Shown here: piece after piece, positions 25,608 through 34,362 of the stretch
How the letters are laid out: the number at the start of each line of letters is the position of its first letter
Numbering within the stretch: the first letter of the stretch is position 1
Source of the DNA: Streptococcus chenjunshii
GTDB taxonomy: Bacteria > Bacillota > Bacilli > Lactobacillales > Streptococcaceae
Assembly (NCBI RefSeq): GCF_003086355.1
Contig: NZ_CP031733.1
Location: 1,240,001 to 1,304,000, forward strand
Direction: 5' to 3'
Length of the DNA: 64,000 nucleotides
Program-made: the position numbers and the translations under genes
The notes under the pieces: generated by a model
What the model saw: the letters and a program-made list of their open reading frames with translations, nothing else
Told to the model about the DNA's origin: nothing
Database searches by the model: none

Positions 25608-26678
25608 TTATAACTTATCCAGAGCGTTTTTCTGCTCATCATTAACAATATGTGTATAAAGATCTGTAACTTGAGTGCTGGCATGCCCCAGCTGATGGCT
25701 GACCAAAACTTGGGACTTAGTAGCATCATACAAGCGGGTTGCAAGTGTGTGCCGCAGTTTGTGCGGAGTTACCCGGACTTTAAAATCTTCTGAGTACTTA
25801 GCAACCATCTTTTCGATACTGGAAGCATCAATGCGGTTGGGGACACCGCGGTATTCCGTCAAAAAGAGAGCAGTATCCTGTTTTTCAGCCTTATAACGCG
25901 GCTGACGAACAGCTAAATACTGTTCTAAATAGGGTTTAGCAAAAGCAGCTACATTGACAGAATCACGTTTGCCGCCCTTGCGGGTAATCTCAATAACCAT
26001 CATTTTTATATTGAGGTCTTTTAAATCTAAATTGACAGCCTCAGACAGCCGAACACCAGATGCTAAAAGCAGAGCGATAATCGCTAAATCGCGTTCTTTA
26101 TTTTTTCGGAAAGATGATTTCGCACGATTGGACAGCTTATTTTCATATTCACAGTCAATATACTCAAGAAAGGCGGCTGTTTCATCCCCTAAAAAGAGCT
26201 TTTGTTTAATATTTTCAGCACGGGCAGCCAGAGTTTCCTTTTTCTTTTTGGTTGCCACTTTTTTCATAACATTTCGATAGAAGTAGGGTTCACCGTTTTT
26301 GTCTTCGACCTCTTCTGTCAAATATTTAAAGAGACTGGAAAGTGCAGATAAGGTACGGTTGACCGTTGTCTGTGATACCCCCTGTTTCGTTGAGTAAGTG
26401 TTTAAAGAGGGCCGTTCGCGCAGATAAAGAACAAACGCTTCCATATCCTTTTTCGACAAATGTTCCAAAACAGCCAAATCAATATCAGCAATCTTGACAG
26501 CATCTGAAATGCCAGATTCAATAACCCAGTCTAAAAATCTTTTATACTCCTTGAGATATTCATACAAGGTTGTAAAACTGTAAGGCACAGTGAGTTTTGA
26601 TTGGTAATAATCCAAAATATACCAGGGCATCACCGTCTTAAGTTCCTCAATTTTTTCCAAAAGCACTTCCCGTTTCAT
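25608..26678 (-). CDS. xerS: Tyrosine recombinase XerS
   Basis: The single recombinase that resolves chromosome dimers at difSL in streptococci and lactococci. 356 residues, the usual XerS length, longer than XerC/D. An N-terminal SAM-like core-binding domain (about 1-150) precedes the catalytic domain with [10 protein letters not shown] (Arg), [10 protein letters not shown] (Lys), [13 protein letters not shown] (His and Arg), [16 protein letters not shown] (His and nucleophile Tyr). AAGGAG lies 11 bases before the ATG. Its target-like site lies 68 bases upstream and shares sequence with the promoter. It is the first leftward gene after a long rightward block, at the likely terminus. Confidence 0.95.
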   Translation of the reverse strand: MKREVLLEKIEELKTVMPWYILDYYQSKLTVPYSFTTLYEYLKEYKRFLDWVIESGISDAVKIADIDLAVLEHLSKKDMEAFVLYLRERPSLNTYSTKQGVSQTTVNRTLSALSSLFKYLTEEVEDKNGEPYFYRNVMKKVATKKKKETLAARAENIKQKLFLGDETAAFLEYIDCEYENKLSNRAKSSFRKNKERDLAIIALLLASGVRLSEAVNLDLKDLNIKMMVIEITRKGGKRDSVNVAAFAKPYLEQYLAVRQPRYKAEKQDTALFLTEYRGVPNRIDASSIEKMVAKYSEDFKVRVTPHKLRHTLATRLYDATKSQVLVSHQLGHASTQVTDLYTHIVNDEQKNALDKL

Positions 26679-26722
26679 ATTTTTAAATACTCCTTAGCAA
26701 TCATAAGTCTATCTATAATGAG

Positions 26723-26751
26723 AGTATAACATAAGTAAGAATGTATTTCAA
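26723..26751 (-). promoter_or_regulatory. xerS promoter overlapping the dif site
   Basis: On the minus strand TTGAAA (26751-26746), a 17-base spacer and TATACT (26728-26723), with a TG one base before the -10. The -35 hexamer is the terminal TTGAAA of the dif-like sequence. Confidence 0.7.
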
Positions 26752-26776
26752 GAAAATTACAGTTTTTCGGAAAGAC
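26746..26776. other. dif: difSL-like chromosome dimer resolution site
   Basis: A 31-base segment whose minus strand contains TTTCCGAAAAACT and TAATTTTCTTGAAA, matching the known streptococcal/lactococcal difSL pattern at almost every base as I recall it. It lies directly upstream of xerS, the conserved arrangement. Gene orientation flips here, consistent with the terminus. Confidence 0.85.
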
Positions 26777-26789
26777 ATTAGAGAGAATC

Positions 26790-26935
26790 CGCGAGAGAAA
26801 TGATGAGTGGCTGACGTCTGGAGGCTGCTTTTTCAAGCAACTTCCCCTAGACAAACCAACAACGAAATCGAAGATTTCGGACTTGCTGCCGTTTCCTTTT
26901 GCGTTTTTTAGCAGCTTAGCCCTTATAGCTTAAAG
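26790..26935 (+). repeat. Degenerate family A-like intergenic sequence
   Basis: Has GAAATCGAAGATTTCG and TTTCCTTTTGCGTTTTTTAGCAGC, like the 3' halves of family A copies at 11.4 kb and 21.7 kb, but lacks the TTTGTATCTT end. It is probably a decayed copy. No gene was seen between 26780 and 27130. Confidence 0.4.
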
Positions 26936-26939
26936 CGAA

Positions 26940-26972
26940 AAAATAAGAAGACTGTTAAAATCAGTCTTCTTT
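26940..26972 (-). terminator. Terminator of the sat operon
   Basis: Stem AGAAGACTG / CAGTCTTCT, followed on the minus strand by TATTTTTT. Positioned downstream of satE. Confidence 0.8.
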
Positions 26973-27130
26973 GCTTGCTTATTGATTCTATTTTTAATAA
27001 AGGGTCTGGCACATAATAAATCCTGGTCCTGTTTGCTTTGCGAAGATTGGGCGGATTTGTGAGACCCCATATTTTCAATTTCATGCACTTCTTTTATTAT
27101 TTTACATAATTTTTATTACGTAAAATGATC

Positions 27131-27868
27131 TCACAAATAATACAGCAGTTCATAGCAGATGAGAACACTAATAATGCTGAACAAGGAACCAATTAAATAA
27201 TACTCAGCAAAAGCTTGGTTCTTAGAAATTTTGTCATAGCGGGCGATGGATTTGGCTGTAAAAACAAGACCGATTGAGGCATACTGGCCGCTGATAAGGA
27301 AAAGGGCCATAATTAGTCTTTCCAGCAATCCGATAAGGGCCCCTGCTCCTGTTATGGTAGCGTCGTCCTCATCTTGAACTTGGTATTTGCTGAAAAAAAG
27401 TTTAAAGACAATATTGATGGGTTTTGTTATTAAAACAAGCAAAAAAATGAGGCATAGAATATCAGCCGCCGCGAAAAGCCAAGATGGTCTATTGATATAG
27501 GGTTCAGCTAAAAGATAAGCGGCAAAGATAAAAACATAATGAAGCAACTGATCAATAATAAAAACTTGCCGGTCCCATTTTTTACCAGCTAATTTAGGAT
27601 TAAGGTAAAATTTGCCGCTGTCGATGATACAATGGCTCACTAAAACAGCCAGTAAAAAATGCCAAGCTGATGGAACCAGAGAAATACAGATAAATAGAGG
27701 GATAGATACAATGAATAGGTGTTTTAAGAGTGTAGGCCGATCACTCGCTTTTTTCTCCGCCATTTTCTGACTTTGCCATTGAAAATCAGCTAGAAAATGA
27801 GCAATTAAAGCTAAAAGCAAAAGAGGGTTGCTGTGCAAGTAGGCCGAAAAAGATAAATTTCCAAGCAT
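27131..27868 (-). CDS. satE: SatE, DUF3307 membrane protein
   Basis: Last gene of the secretion-and-acid-tolerance (sat) operon described in S. mutans. About 245 residues with at least six hydrophobic segments. The DUF3307 hallmark LLLALIAHFLADFQWQSQKMAEKK lies near residues 15-38. The ATG at 27877 is only one base from AAGGAG, so ATG 27868 is the more likely start. It overlaps or abuts satD. Biochemical function is unknown; the operon is linked to acid tolerance together with Ffh. Confidence 0.85.
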   Translation of the reverse strand: MLGNLSFSAYLHSNPLLLLALIAHFLADFQWQSQKMAEKKASDRPTLLKHLFIVSIPLFICISLVPSAWHFLLAVLVSHCIIDSGKFYLNPKLAGKKWDRQVFIIDQLLHYVFIFAAYLLAEPYINRPSWLFAAADILCLIFLLVLITKPINIVFKLFFSKYQVQDEDDATITGAGALIGLLERLIMALFLISGQYASIGLVFTAKSIARYDKISKNQAFAEYYLIGSLFSIISVLICYELLYYL

Positions 27869-27873
27869 GTCTG

Positions 27874-28545
27874 TCATTCTCCTTCTTTGGGGTGGATACT
27901 GCTTAGCATCATATCTGCAGCCGCGTTGCGGCTCCGCAGATAGTGTTTCAAACCGCTGGCTTTAAGGCGTTTAGTAAAGCCGCTGGGCTTAATTCCTAAG
28001 GTTTCTGCTATTTTTTGATGCTCAAACTGTTCCTGATAAATATCTTCTGCTAACAAAGCTTGTAAAACCGCCGTTTGGTTGGCTGTCCACTTAGATTTTA
28101 TAAAATCTCCAGCTGAGAGCAGGCTATTAACCGTGTTTTGAATCAGCTGATTGTCACAATGCAAAGCAATGTGACTTGTTCCATAGTCGTTCTTATCATG
28201 AATACTGTCGATTGCTGCCCGTGCTAACCAAAATGCGGGGCCGTCCGAACCAATACTTTGCACTTGATTGATGGCTGTCGACATTTTACCCACCCCTATC
28301 CCGAAGCGAACTTCAATAGGATGTAAAGCGATGGCTATCTCATCAATTAAGTGAAAAATATTATTATTAGGTATTAGTAAAGCTTGAAATTCATCACCAG
28401 TTGTTACTGTAAAGGGTGAAGCGACAATGGTTTTATATTTTTGGTTAACCTCCTCCATCAGAGACAGCAATTGCTCTTGAACTTGGCTTCTTCTTTCCAG
28501 TTTTTTGGAATTAATCAAGTCACCTATAATCGCTATATAAATCAT
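27874..28545 (-). CDS. satD: SatD family protein
   Basis: 223 residues beginning MIYIAIIGDLINSKKLERR, with TTGDEFQALLIP and EVRFGIGVGKM in the middle (resembling a degenerate cyclase-like fold). A helix-turn-helix-like C terminus includes KIAETLGIKPSGFTKRLKASGL. The ATG at 28545 follows AAGGAGA; longer in-frame starts lack a ribosome site. Member of the sat operon, overlapping satE. No catalytic role is established. The C-terminal segment suggests nucleic-acid binding, which is inference. Confidence 0.85.
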   Translation of the reverse strand: MIYIAIIGDLINSKKLERRSQVQEQLLSLMEEVNQKYKTIVASPFTVTTGDEFQALLIPNNNIFHLIDEIAIALHPIEVRFGIGVGKMSTAINQVQSIGSDGPAFWLARAAIDSIHDKNDYGTSHIALHCDNQLIQNTVNSLLSAGDFIKSKWTANQTAVLQALLAEDIYQEQFEHQKIAETLGIKPSGFTKRLKASGLKHYLRSRNAAADMMLSSIHPKEGE

Positions 28546-28590
28546 AGTTCTCTCCTTTTTGTCCATTATAACAGACAAAAAGAAAAATGT

Positions 28591-30396
28591 CTATCTAAAC
28601 AGACATTTTTGAAATGATCTTTTCCTCATACTGCGGATAAACGACCGCTGCTTCTTCCAGCCAGTGAGTGTAAATGTAATTCTGCTATTAACATAAACGA
28701 CATAAAGTAAGGTCGCCGCTAAGGATAAAAGTGACGAAAGAAAAGCCGTTTTTGCCAGTGGAGTGTACTGATAAGTCGCTGTGATTTCATGCATCCCTGG
28801 CGGAAGCTGAATCATGGCTGAACCGCTGATTGGATTTAGAGATACTGGGATGGTTTTACCATCAAGTGAAATCACCTGCCCTTTATAATGGAAAAGGGGT
28901 AAATCAACATTTTGAGTTTCTGCTGCTGGATTATCTATAGTGAAATAACTGTAAGTATTTGTAAATTTCGCCTTGCTTTCCAGCTGCTCAGCAGAACCAC
29001 TGATAAAAACGCGATGATGAACCTTGCTGTCCATATCGTAAATTTCTCTTTCCCTGTTTTCAGAATGATTAGCATAATCCATCATCATGACCGAATTAGT
29101 TAATTTCTTCAAGTTATTACGGCTGGAAAGTTCCCCAACAGGATTTGCGGGATAACGATTAGCTCCGTCAAAAGTTTTGTAACAGGCATTATTGTGAATA
29201 AACATCAAAAATATCAGCAAAATAAGATAAGCACGATGATTTTTAAAGTGGCTTTGTCCCAGAAACTTTGTGATTAAAAACAGAGCGAGTAATGTGATAT
29301 AAGCATTGAGCCGCCACATAAACTGAATGGTCTCCCCTAAAACAGGAAAAGAATTGCCTAAGGGCGTTTCCAGAATAATTAAAGCAAGGGTAAGAGTCAG
29401 TATATAGTAATCCTCTCGTTGGAATTTTTTGACAAAAACGAGAAGCAAAAACAAACTTAATAAGACAGCTAACCCAAAGGTATGCTGATAAAGGTTGTTG
29501 GAAAGAGCAAAGGAAATAATCTCTTTTAGCGGCTTCACATCAAAATGTTCAAAAAGTTTGCCGGGAACGTTCAAATGCTGGTAACTCAGCTGTTCAAGCA
29601 TTGGAAAAAACTGAAAACTCCCCATAGCCAGAGCGGCCAGTCCTGCCAGCCCTAGATATATGCTTCTGGTTAACCGCTTATCGGTAAACCAAATAGCTGT
29701 CAGGTAAATGAAAGCGACTAAAACAGCAGTTAGTACAAAGGATAAAATATGGCTATAAATAATCAAAGTCAGACCAAAAGATAAATAATACCATCTTTTG
29801 CAGCTGCCTCTAAGAATTAAGTAAAGTCCGCAAAAAACAAGCGGCAGAAAGGTAATTGCCACAAGTTCTCCTGCAGCAAACCGTATAAGAAAGTTACCTA
29901 AGCGGTATGCTGCAAAAGTATAAAACAAGGCAAACAGATGGGCCGTTTGGCGCGAAGCCAGAATCTTAAAAGATGAAAAATAAGCAATTAGATAAGTCAG
30001 ACTGGTTAAAAAATACAAATAAATTATCCAGGAAGTGTAAAAATCACGGAAAACGGCATACAGTAAATAATAAGGATAATAAGTCAAATAAGGGTAAAAG
30101 AAATTGATCCCCAGCCCAACCTTATAAAAAGACTGAAAGTTTACAGGACTCTGCCAGATATTCGCCAGACCGCGGACTCTGTCAATATGGAAGTGCAAAT
30201 CATCACCATATAGCCCGCCGCTGCTTCCAAGAATGATGGGCCCAATATAAAGCAAGGCTATTAAAAAAGATATTATAACGACTCGCCAGCGGTCTGGCAG
30301 GGTGATAAAACGTTCTTTAACTGTACGGTAAATTTCTTTGGCGGCAAATAGGATCTTTTTTAATTTTAATGCCACAGTAGACGGGTATGAATTCAT
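28591..30396 (-). CDS. satC: SatC, large polytopic membrane protein
   Basis: 601 residues with about 11-13 hydrophobic segments, starting near residues 40-60 (WRVVIISFLIALLYIGPIILG), and an extracytoplasmic C-terminal domain (about 410-555) before a last helix. The layout (GGLYGDDLHFHIDRVRGLANIW after helix 1) is that of YfhO/glycosyltransferase-C-like membrane proteins. It lies between ffh and satD in the sat operon; in S. mutans satC belongs to the acid-tolerance operon. The ribosome site before ATG 30396 is weak, and the 78-base gap to ffh may allow separate control. Confidence 0.82.
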   Translation of the reverse strand: MNSYPSTVALKLKKILFAAKEIYRTVKERFITLPDRWRVVIISFLIALLYIGPIILGSSGGLYGDDLHFHIDRVRGLANIWQSPVNFQSFYKVGLGINFFYPYLTYYPYYLLYAVFRDFYTSWIIYLYFLTSLTYLIAYFSSFKILASRQTAHLFALFYTFAAYRLGNFLIRFAAGELVAITFLPLVFCGLYLILRGSCKRWYYLSFGLTLIIYSHILSFVLTAVLVAFIYLTAIWFTDKRLTRSIYLGLAGLAALAMGSFQFFPMLEQLSYQHLNVPGKLFEHFDVKPLKEIISFALSNNLYQHTFGLAVLLSLFLLLVFVKKFQREDYYILTLTLALIILETPLGNSFPVLGETIQFMWRLNAYITLLALFLITKFLGQSHFKNHRAYLILLIFLMFIHNNACYKTFDGANRYPANPVGELSSRNNLKKLTNSVMMMDYANHSENREREIYDMDSKVHHRVFISGSAEQLESKAKFTNTYSYFTIDNPAAETQNVDLPLFHYKGQVISLDGKTIPVSLNPISGSAMIQLPPGMHEITATYQYTPLAKTAFLSSLLSLAATLLYVVYVNSRITFTLTGWKKQRSFIRSMRKRSFQKCLFR

Positions 30397-30474
30397 TCAG
30401 AGCTGCTCACTTCTATTTATATCTGACTATCGTTTCATTTATGCAGGCGGTCTGGTCTAAATAAACGAATGTTA

Positions 30475-32046
30475 TTACTTCTTGCGTTTTTTCTTAGCTT
30501 TTCTGATTTTATTAGCCTGCCGCTTCATGGCCTGTTTCATAGCAAAGGATCCGACCTTGCCTTTAAGGCCGCCGCCCATCATTTGGCTAAGGTCCATATT
30601 ACCTCCGTCTAATGCTGATAAATCAGGCACCCCAGCGGAACCGCCTTGCCCCATCATTCCTTCGAGTGCTGACATATCCATACCATTTGTTTGCTTTGGC
30701 ATATTATTAGGATTCAGTCCCATGTCTTTCATCATCTTATTCATATCGCCGGACATGACACCCTGCATCATTTGTTTAGCCTGATTAAAGTCTTTAATAA
30801 ACTTATTGACCTCTACAAAACTGTTGCCAGATCCTGCTGCAATCCGACGGCGGCGGCTCGGGTTTAAAAGATCTGGGTTTTCCCGCTCTTGCGGGGTCAT
30901 TGAGGACACAATCGCTCGCTTTCTGGCAATCTGCTGCTCATCAACTTTAAAATTAGCTAAAGCAGGATTGCTGGCTACACCGGGCAGCATTTTGAGCAGA
31001 TCCTCCATCGGTCCCATATTCTGAACCTGATCCAGCTGGTCAATAAAATCGTTGAAATCAAAGGTATTCTCCCGCATTTTCTCAGCTAATTCCAGCGATT
31101 TTTGCTCATCATATTCTTGACTGGCTTTTTCAATAAGAGTGAGGAGGTCTCCCATTCCTAAAATGCGGCTGGCCATACGGTCGGGATGGAAAGTCTCAAT
31201 ATCAGTGATTTTCTCACCAGTTCCGGTAAATTTAATCGGCTGACCAGTGATTTCACGGACAGAGAGAGCTGCACCGCCGCGTGTATCGCCGTCAATTTTA
31301 GTGAGAATAACACCAGTGATATCTAACTGTTTATTAAACTCATCAGCAACATTCGCCGCTTCCTGCCCAATCATACTATCAACAACAAGCAGAATTTCGT
31401 CAGGCTTAGCCAAGGCTTTAACATCACGAAGCTCTTCCATAAGCTTTTCATCGATTTGCAGGCGGCCGGCTGTATCAATCAAAACATAGTCGTTATGATT
31501 CTCTTTGGCCTGAGTTAACCCCTGAGCCACAATCTCTACTGCAGAATGCTCAGTTCCCATATCAAAAACAGGAACATTGATTTGAGCACCGATTGTTTTC
31601 AGCTGGTCAATAGCTGCCGGACGGTAAATATCTGCCGCAATCAGCAAAGGGCGGGCACTTTCTTCTTTGACAAGTTTGTTGGCTAATTTCCCGGCGAAAG
31701 TTGTTTTACCAGCTCCTTGAAGCCCGGCCATCATGATGACCGTTGGAATTTTAGGGGCTTTTTGGATTGCCGCAGTTTCAGAGCCAAGTATTTCCGTTAA
31801 TTCTTCATTGACAATTTTAACGATTTGTTGTGTCGGATCAAGCGTGTCAATAATTTCATGTCCTACAGCACGCTGGCGGACACGTTTGATGAATGTTTTG
31901 ACCACAGGAAGGGCGACGTCAGCTTCAAGCAAGGCCAGACGAATTTCCTTGGTAACTTCCTGTACTTCTTTTTCTGATAATTTTTTCTTTCCACGGATAT
32001 TTTTAAAAACATTCTGCAGGCGTTCCGTTAAACTTTCAAAAGCCAT
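30475..32046 (-). CDS. ffh: Signal recognition particle protein Ffh
   Basis: The GTPase that with 4.5S RNA delivers membrane proteins to FtsY and SecYEG. 523 residues: N domain (1-95), G domain with G1 GLQGAGKTT (about 108-116), DTAGR and TKIDGDTRGG (about 245-254), then a Met-rich M domain (about 300-523) with GSG-type helix-turn-helix AAGSGNSFVEVNKFI and a basic tail. In S. mutans this operon (sat) is needed for acid tolerance. It is preceded by ylxM. Confidence 0.97.
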   Translation of the reverse strand: MAFESLTERLQNVFKNIRGKKKLSEKEVQEVTKEIRLALLEADVALPVVKTFIKRVRQRAVGHEIIDTLDPTQQIVKIVNEELTEILGSETAAIQKAPKIPTVIMMAGLQGAGKTTFAGKLANKLVKEESARPLLIAADIYRPAAIDQLKTIGAQINVPVFDMGTEHSAVEIVAQGLTQAKENHNDYVLIDTAGRLQIDEKLMEELRDVKALAKPDEILLVVDSMIGQEAANVADEFNKQLDITGVILTKIDGDTRGGAALSVREITGQPIKFTGTGEKITDIETFHPDRMASRILGMGDLLTLIEKASQEYDEQKSLELAEKMRENTFDFNDFIDQLDQVQNMGPMEDLLKMLPGVASNPALANFKVDEQQIARKRAIVSSMTPQERENPDLLNPSRRRRIAAGSGNSFVEVNKFIKDFNQAKQMMQGVMSGDMNKMMKDMGLNPNNMPKQTNGMDMSALEGMMGQGGSAGVPDLSALDGGNMDLSQMMGGGLKGKVGSFAMKQAMKRQANKIRKAKKKRKK

Positions 32047-32128
32047 AATCTTCTTATCTCCTTAACTTAAAAGCGATTCTTTATGTTTTTCTGTGAGCAA
32101 TCTTTTGCTGCTAGACTGCTTACGATTT

Positions 32129-32455
32129 CTAATTGTCGATACTTGACAGGATGTCAATTTTTTCTTGCAGAAATGCATCATCAGGATACTTCTCTTTTAT
32201 TTCAGTAAAAATTTCATCGCGGACAATATAGTCGGAATACATATGCAGCTTCATCTCATAATCTTCTAAAATTTTTTCTGTGCGTTTAATATTATCATAA
32301 ACAGCCTGACGGCTGACCGCAAACTCTTCTGCTATTTCAGCTAAACTGTAATCGTCAGCATAATAGAGCTCAATATAATTCATCTGTTTATCAGTCAGCA
32401 AAGCCGCATAAAATTCAAAAAGAGCATTCATACGGTTCGTTTTTTCAATTTCCAT
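32129..32455 (-). CDS. ylxM: YlxM, Ffh-associated helix-turn-helix protein
   Basis: 108 residues with a sigma-70 region 4-like helix-turn-helix: [48 protein letters not shown] (about 19-66). It precedes ffh, as in most Firmicutes. It is regarded as an SRP pathway modulator. ATG at 32455. First gene of the sat operon. Confidence 0.93.
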   Translation of the reverse strand: MEIEKTNRMNALFEFYAALLTDKQMNYIELYYADDYSLAEIAEEFAVSRQAVYDNIKRTEKILEDYEMKLHMYSDYIVRDEIFTEIKEKYPDDAFLQEKIDILSSIDN

Positions 32456-32529
32456 AAGCCATATTATACCAAAAAACAGCCTATTTTAACAGCTAATTTC
32501 CATATTTCCTTTAAGATAAAAGCCCCTTA

Positions 32530-32660
32530 AAACGCAAACGGAAAATGGCAGTAAGTCCGAAATCTGTGATTTCGCAGGCAGGATCCCCTGTCAATACAAT
32601 TGGAAGGGGCGCGGCAAACCAGACTGAAAAATTCTTCCGAAGCTGTTCCAATTGTCAAAA
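32530..32660. repeat. Degenerate repeat upstream of ylxM and the esterase
   Basis: On the minus strand it contains CTGCCATTTTCCGTTTGCGTTTT and a GCGAAATCACAGATTTCGG hairpin, similar to the decayed family A sequence at 26.8-26.9 kb. It fills the gap between two divergent genes. Confidence 0.35.
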
Positions 32661-32727
32661 AGACTTTTCCTTTCCGATACGATATAATAGAGATATAGAG
32701 CAAAATACAGATTAGAAAGGTTTGCTT

Positions 32728-33495
32728 ATGATTCATAACCATGATTTACTTTTTGCGGAAGTTGGCAAAAAACGCCGGCTCCATATCTATCTGCCAGATG
32801 ATTATTATGAAAATAATCAGCCTTATCCAGTGATGTATTTTTTTGATGGGCAGAATCTTTTCTTTGATCAGGCTGCTACCTACGGGAAATCTTGGGGGCT
32901 TTCCGAATTTATGCAGTCTTTTAGCAAACCGATGATTATTGTCGGCCTGGAATGCGGTCACGAAGGCAATGAACGTTTATCGGAATATTGTCCTTATGAT
33001 GTCACATCTCCTTATTTCGGTCATTTTACAGGGATTGGGCAGCAAACGATGGAATGGCTTGTGCAGAAAGTTAAACCCTTCATCGATACCACTTATACGA
33101 CTTATCCTTTTCGCGAAGCAACAGGTATTGCTGGATCTTCTATGGGAGGCTTAATGGCTCTGTATGCTGCAGGCGCCTATAACCATATCTTTTCTAAAGC
33201 AGCCTGCGTCTCATCAGCTATCCAGCTTTGCCTGCCTCAGATCACAGATGATTTAGCTCGCTCTGCTATTGATAGCAATACGCGTATCTTTCTCTCCTGG
33301 GGTACTGAAGAAAGTCCTAAAGATGCCGACGATATATGGCAAACTTCAACAGCTAAAGCTAACAAACAGGTTGCTGCTTATTTTTCAGACAGACAGGCTG
33401 CGGCGTATCTTTATTGTCAAGAGGGCGGTCAGCACCGCGAAGCTGACTGGGAAAAACAGGTCCCTCTTTTTATGGACTTTCTGTGGCTGCATTAA
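32728..33495 (+). CDS. Putative esterase (enterochelin-esterase/BesA-like alpha/beta hydrolase)
   Basis: 255 residues of the putative esterase D/Fes-like family. Seen: RRLHIYLPDDYYENNQPYPVMYFFDGQNLF at the start, the nucleophile elbow AGSSMGG (about 140-146, Ser in the middle), and a C-terminal His in EGGQHREADWEKQVPLF. There is no signal peptide, so it is cytoplasmic. Relatives cleave ester bonds in siderophores or small acyl esters, and this genome carries a siderophore-type importer 20 kb away; a direct link is speculation. The ATG at 32728 follows AAAGG. It runs against the general gene direction here and overlaps the GntR gene tail to tail by 4 bases. Confidence 0.82.
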   Translation: MIHNHDLLFAEVGKKRRLHIYLPDDYYENNQPYPVMYFFDGQNLFFDQAATYGKSWGLSEFMQSFSKPMIIVGLECGHEGNERLSEYCPYDVTSPYFGHFTGIGQQTMEWLVQKVKPFIDTTYTTYPFREATGIAGSSMGGLMALYAAGAYNHIFSKAACVSSAIQLCLPQITDDLARSAIDSNTRIFLSWGTEESPKDADDIWQTSTAKANKQVAAYFSDRQAAAYLYCQEGGQHREADWEKQVPLFMDFLWLH

Positions 33496-34190
33496 TTATT
33501 CTCTAAGTAGAATTCAAACCTGTCGCCAACATATTCACTGCGCACAAATTCAAATGGTGTTCCGTCAGTAAAATAAGAGACCTGAGTTAAAGCTAAAATA
33601 GCGTGTCCTTTTACAATACCAAGGTAATTGGCCACACGTTCACTGGCGTTTTTGGCATAGATGGTTTGCTGACTTTTCCCGATTTCATAGCCATAGTTCT
33701 GCAAAGTCTGGAAAAAATGTTCCGTTATGGCTGTACGTTCAAAGTGGCGTATTAATTTTTCCGGAATAGCCGCTACTTCGAAAACCAAGGGAACTTTATC
33801 TGCAAATCGAACACGTTCCATGCGGATAACAAAGTCAGAGGGGTTCAGCTGAAGCTGCTGAATTTCCGTTTCTGTAGCCAATTGTTTTTGATATGAAATC
33901 AGTCGACTCGATGGGGTTTTCCCTTGTGAACGGACAATTTCAGTAAAACTGGTCGTCCCGCGCATTTTTTCCTGAACACGGTGGCTGGCAATATAGGTTC
34001 CGCTGCCGATTCGGCGCTCCAAAAGCCCCTCGTCAACAAGCAGGGTTATTGCTTGACGCAGCGTCATCCTGCTGACTTGAAAATCATCTGCCAAGTCTCT
34101 TTCGCTGGGCAGACGCTCCCCAATTTTCCAAACACCATCATCAATATCTTTTTTTATGGTATCATGAATCTTGATATAAGCCGGAATCAT
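33492..34190 (-). CDS. GntR-family regulator with UTRA domain
   Basis: 232 residues: winged helix (about 5-70, GERLPSERDLADDFQVSRMTLRQAITLL) and a UTRA ligand-binding domain (about 85-230). This is the HutC/FarR branch, whose members bind sugars phosphates, histidine or similar small molecules. ATG at 34190 follows AGAGAGG. The gene ends 4 bases into the esterase gene. The target and effector are unknown. Its neighbours give no clear pathway. Confidence 0.9.
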   Translation of the reverse strand: MIPAYIKIHDTIKKDIDDGVWKIGERLPSERDLADDFQVSRMTLRQAITLLVDEGLLERRIGSGTYIASHRVQEKMRGTTSFTEIVRSQGKTPSSRLISYQKQLATETEIQQLQLNPSDFVIRMERVRFADKVPLVFEVAAIPEKLIRHFERTAITEHFFQTLQNYGYEIGKSQQTIYAKNASERVANYLGIVKGHAILALTQVSYFTDGTPFEFVRSEYVGDRFEFYLENN

Positions 34191-34362
34191 TAATTAACCT
34201 CTCTTGAGAATACTTTATATTTCATTCTATCATATTTTCTTTAAGACATCTTCCAAAGGTGCTTAACGGATTTTTCGAGAAACACTATGCATTAAAAGCC
34301 ATGCGCAAACATGCTTTGTATATCTTATAAAAAAGAAGGCCGAAGAGATGTTTCTTCGGTCT

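Noticed and set aside
23739..26678. Prophage or integrative element (umuC, YolD-like, tyrosine recombinase)
   Set aside because: The recombinase is XerS with its dif-like site, a core function. No integrase-type attachment repeats, portal, terminase or relaxase genes are nearby.
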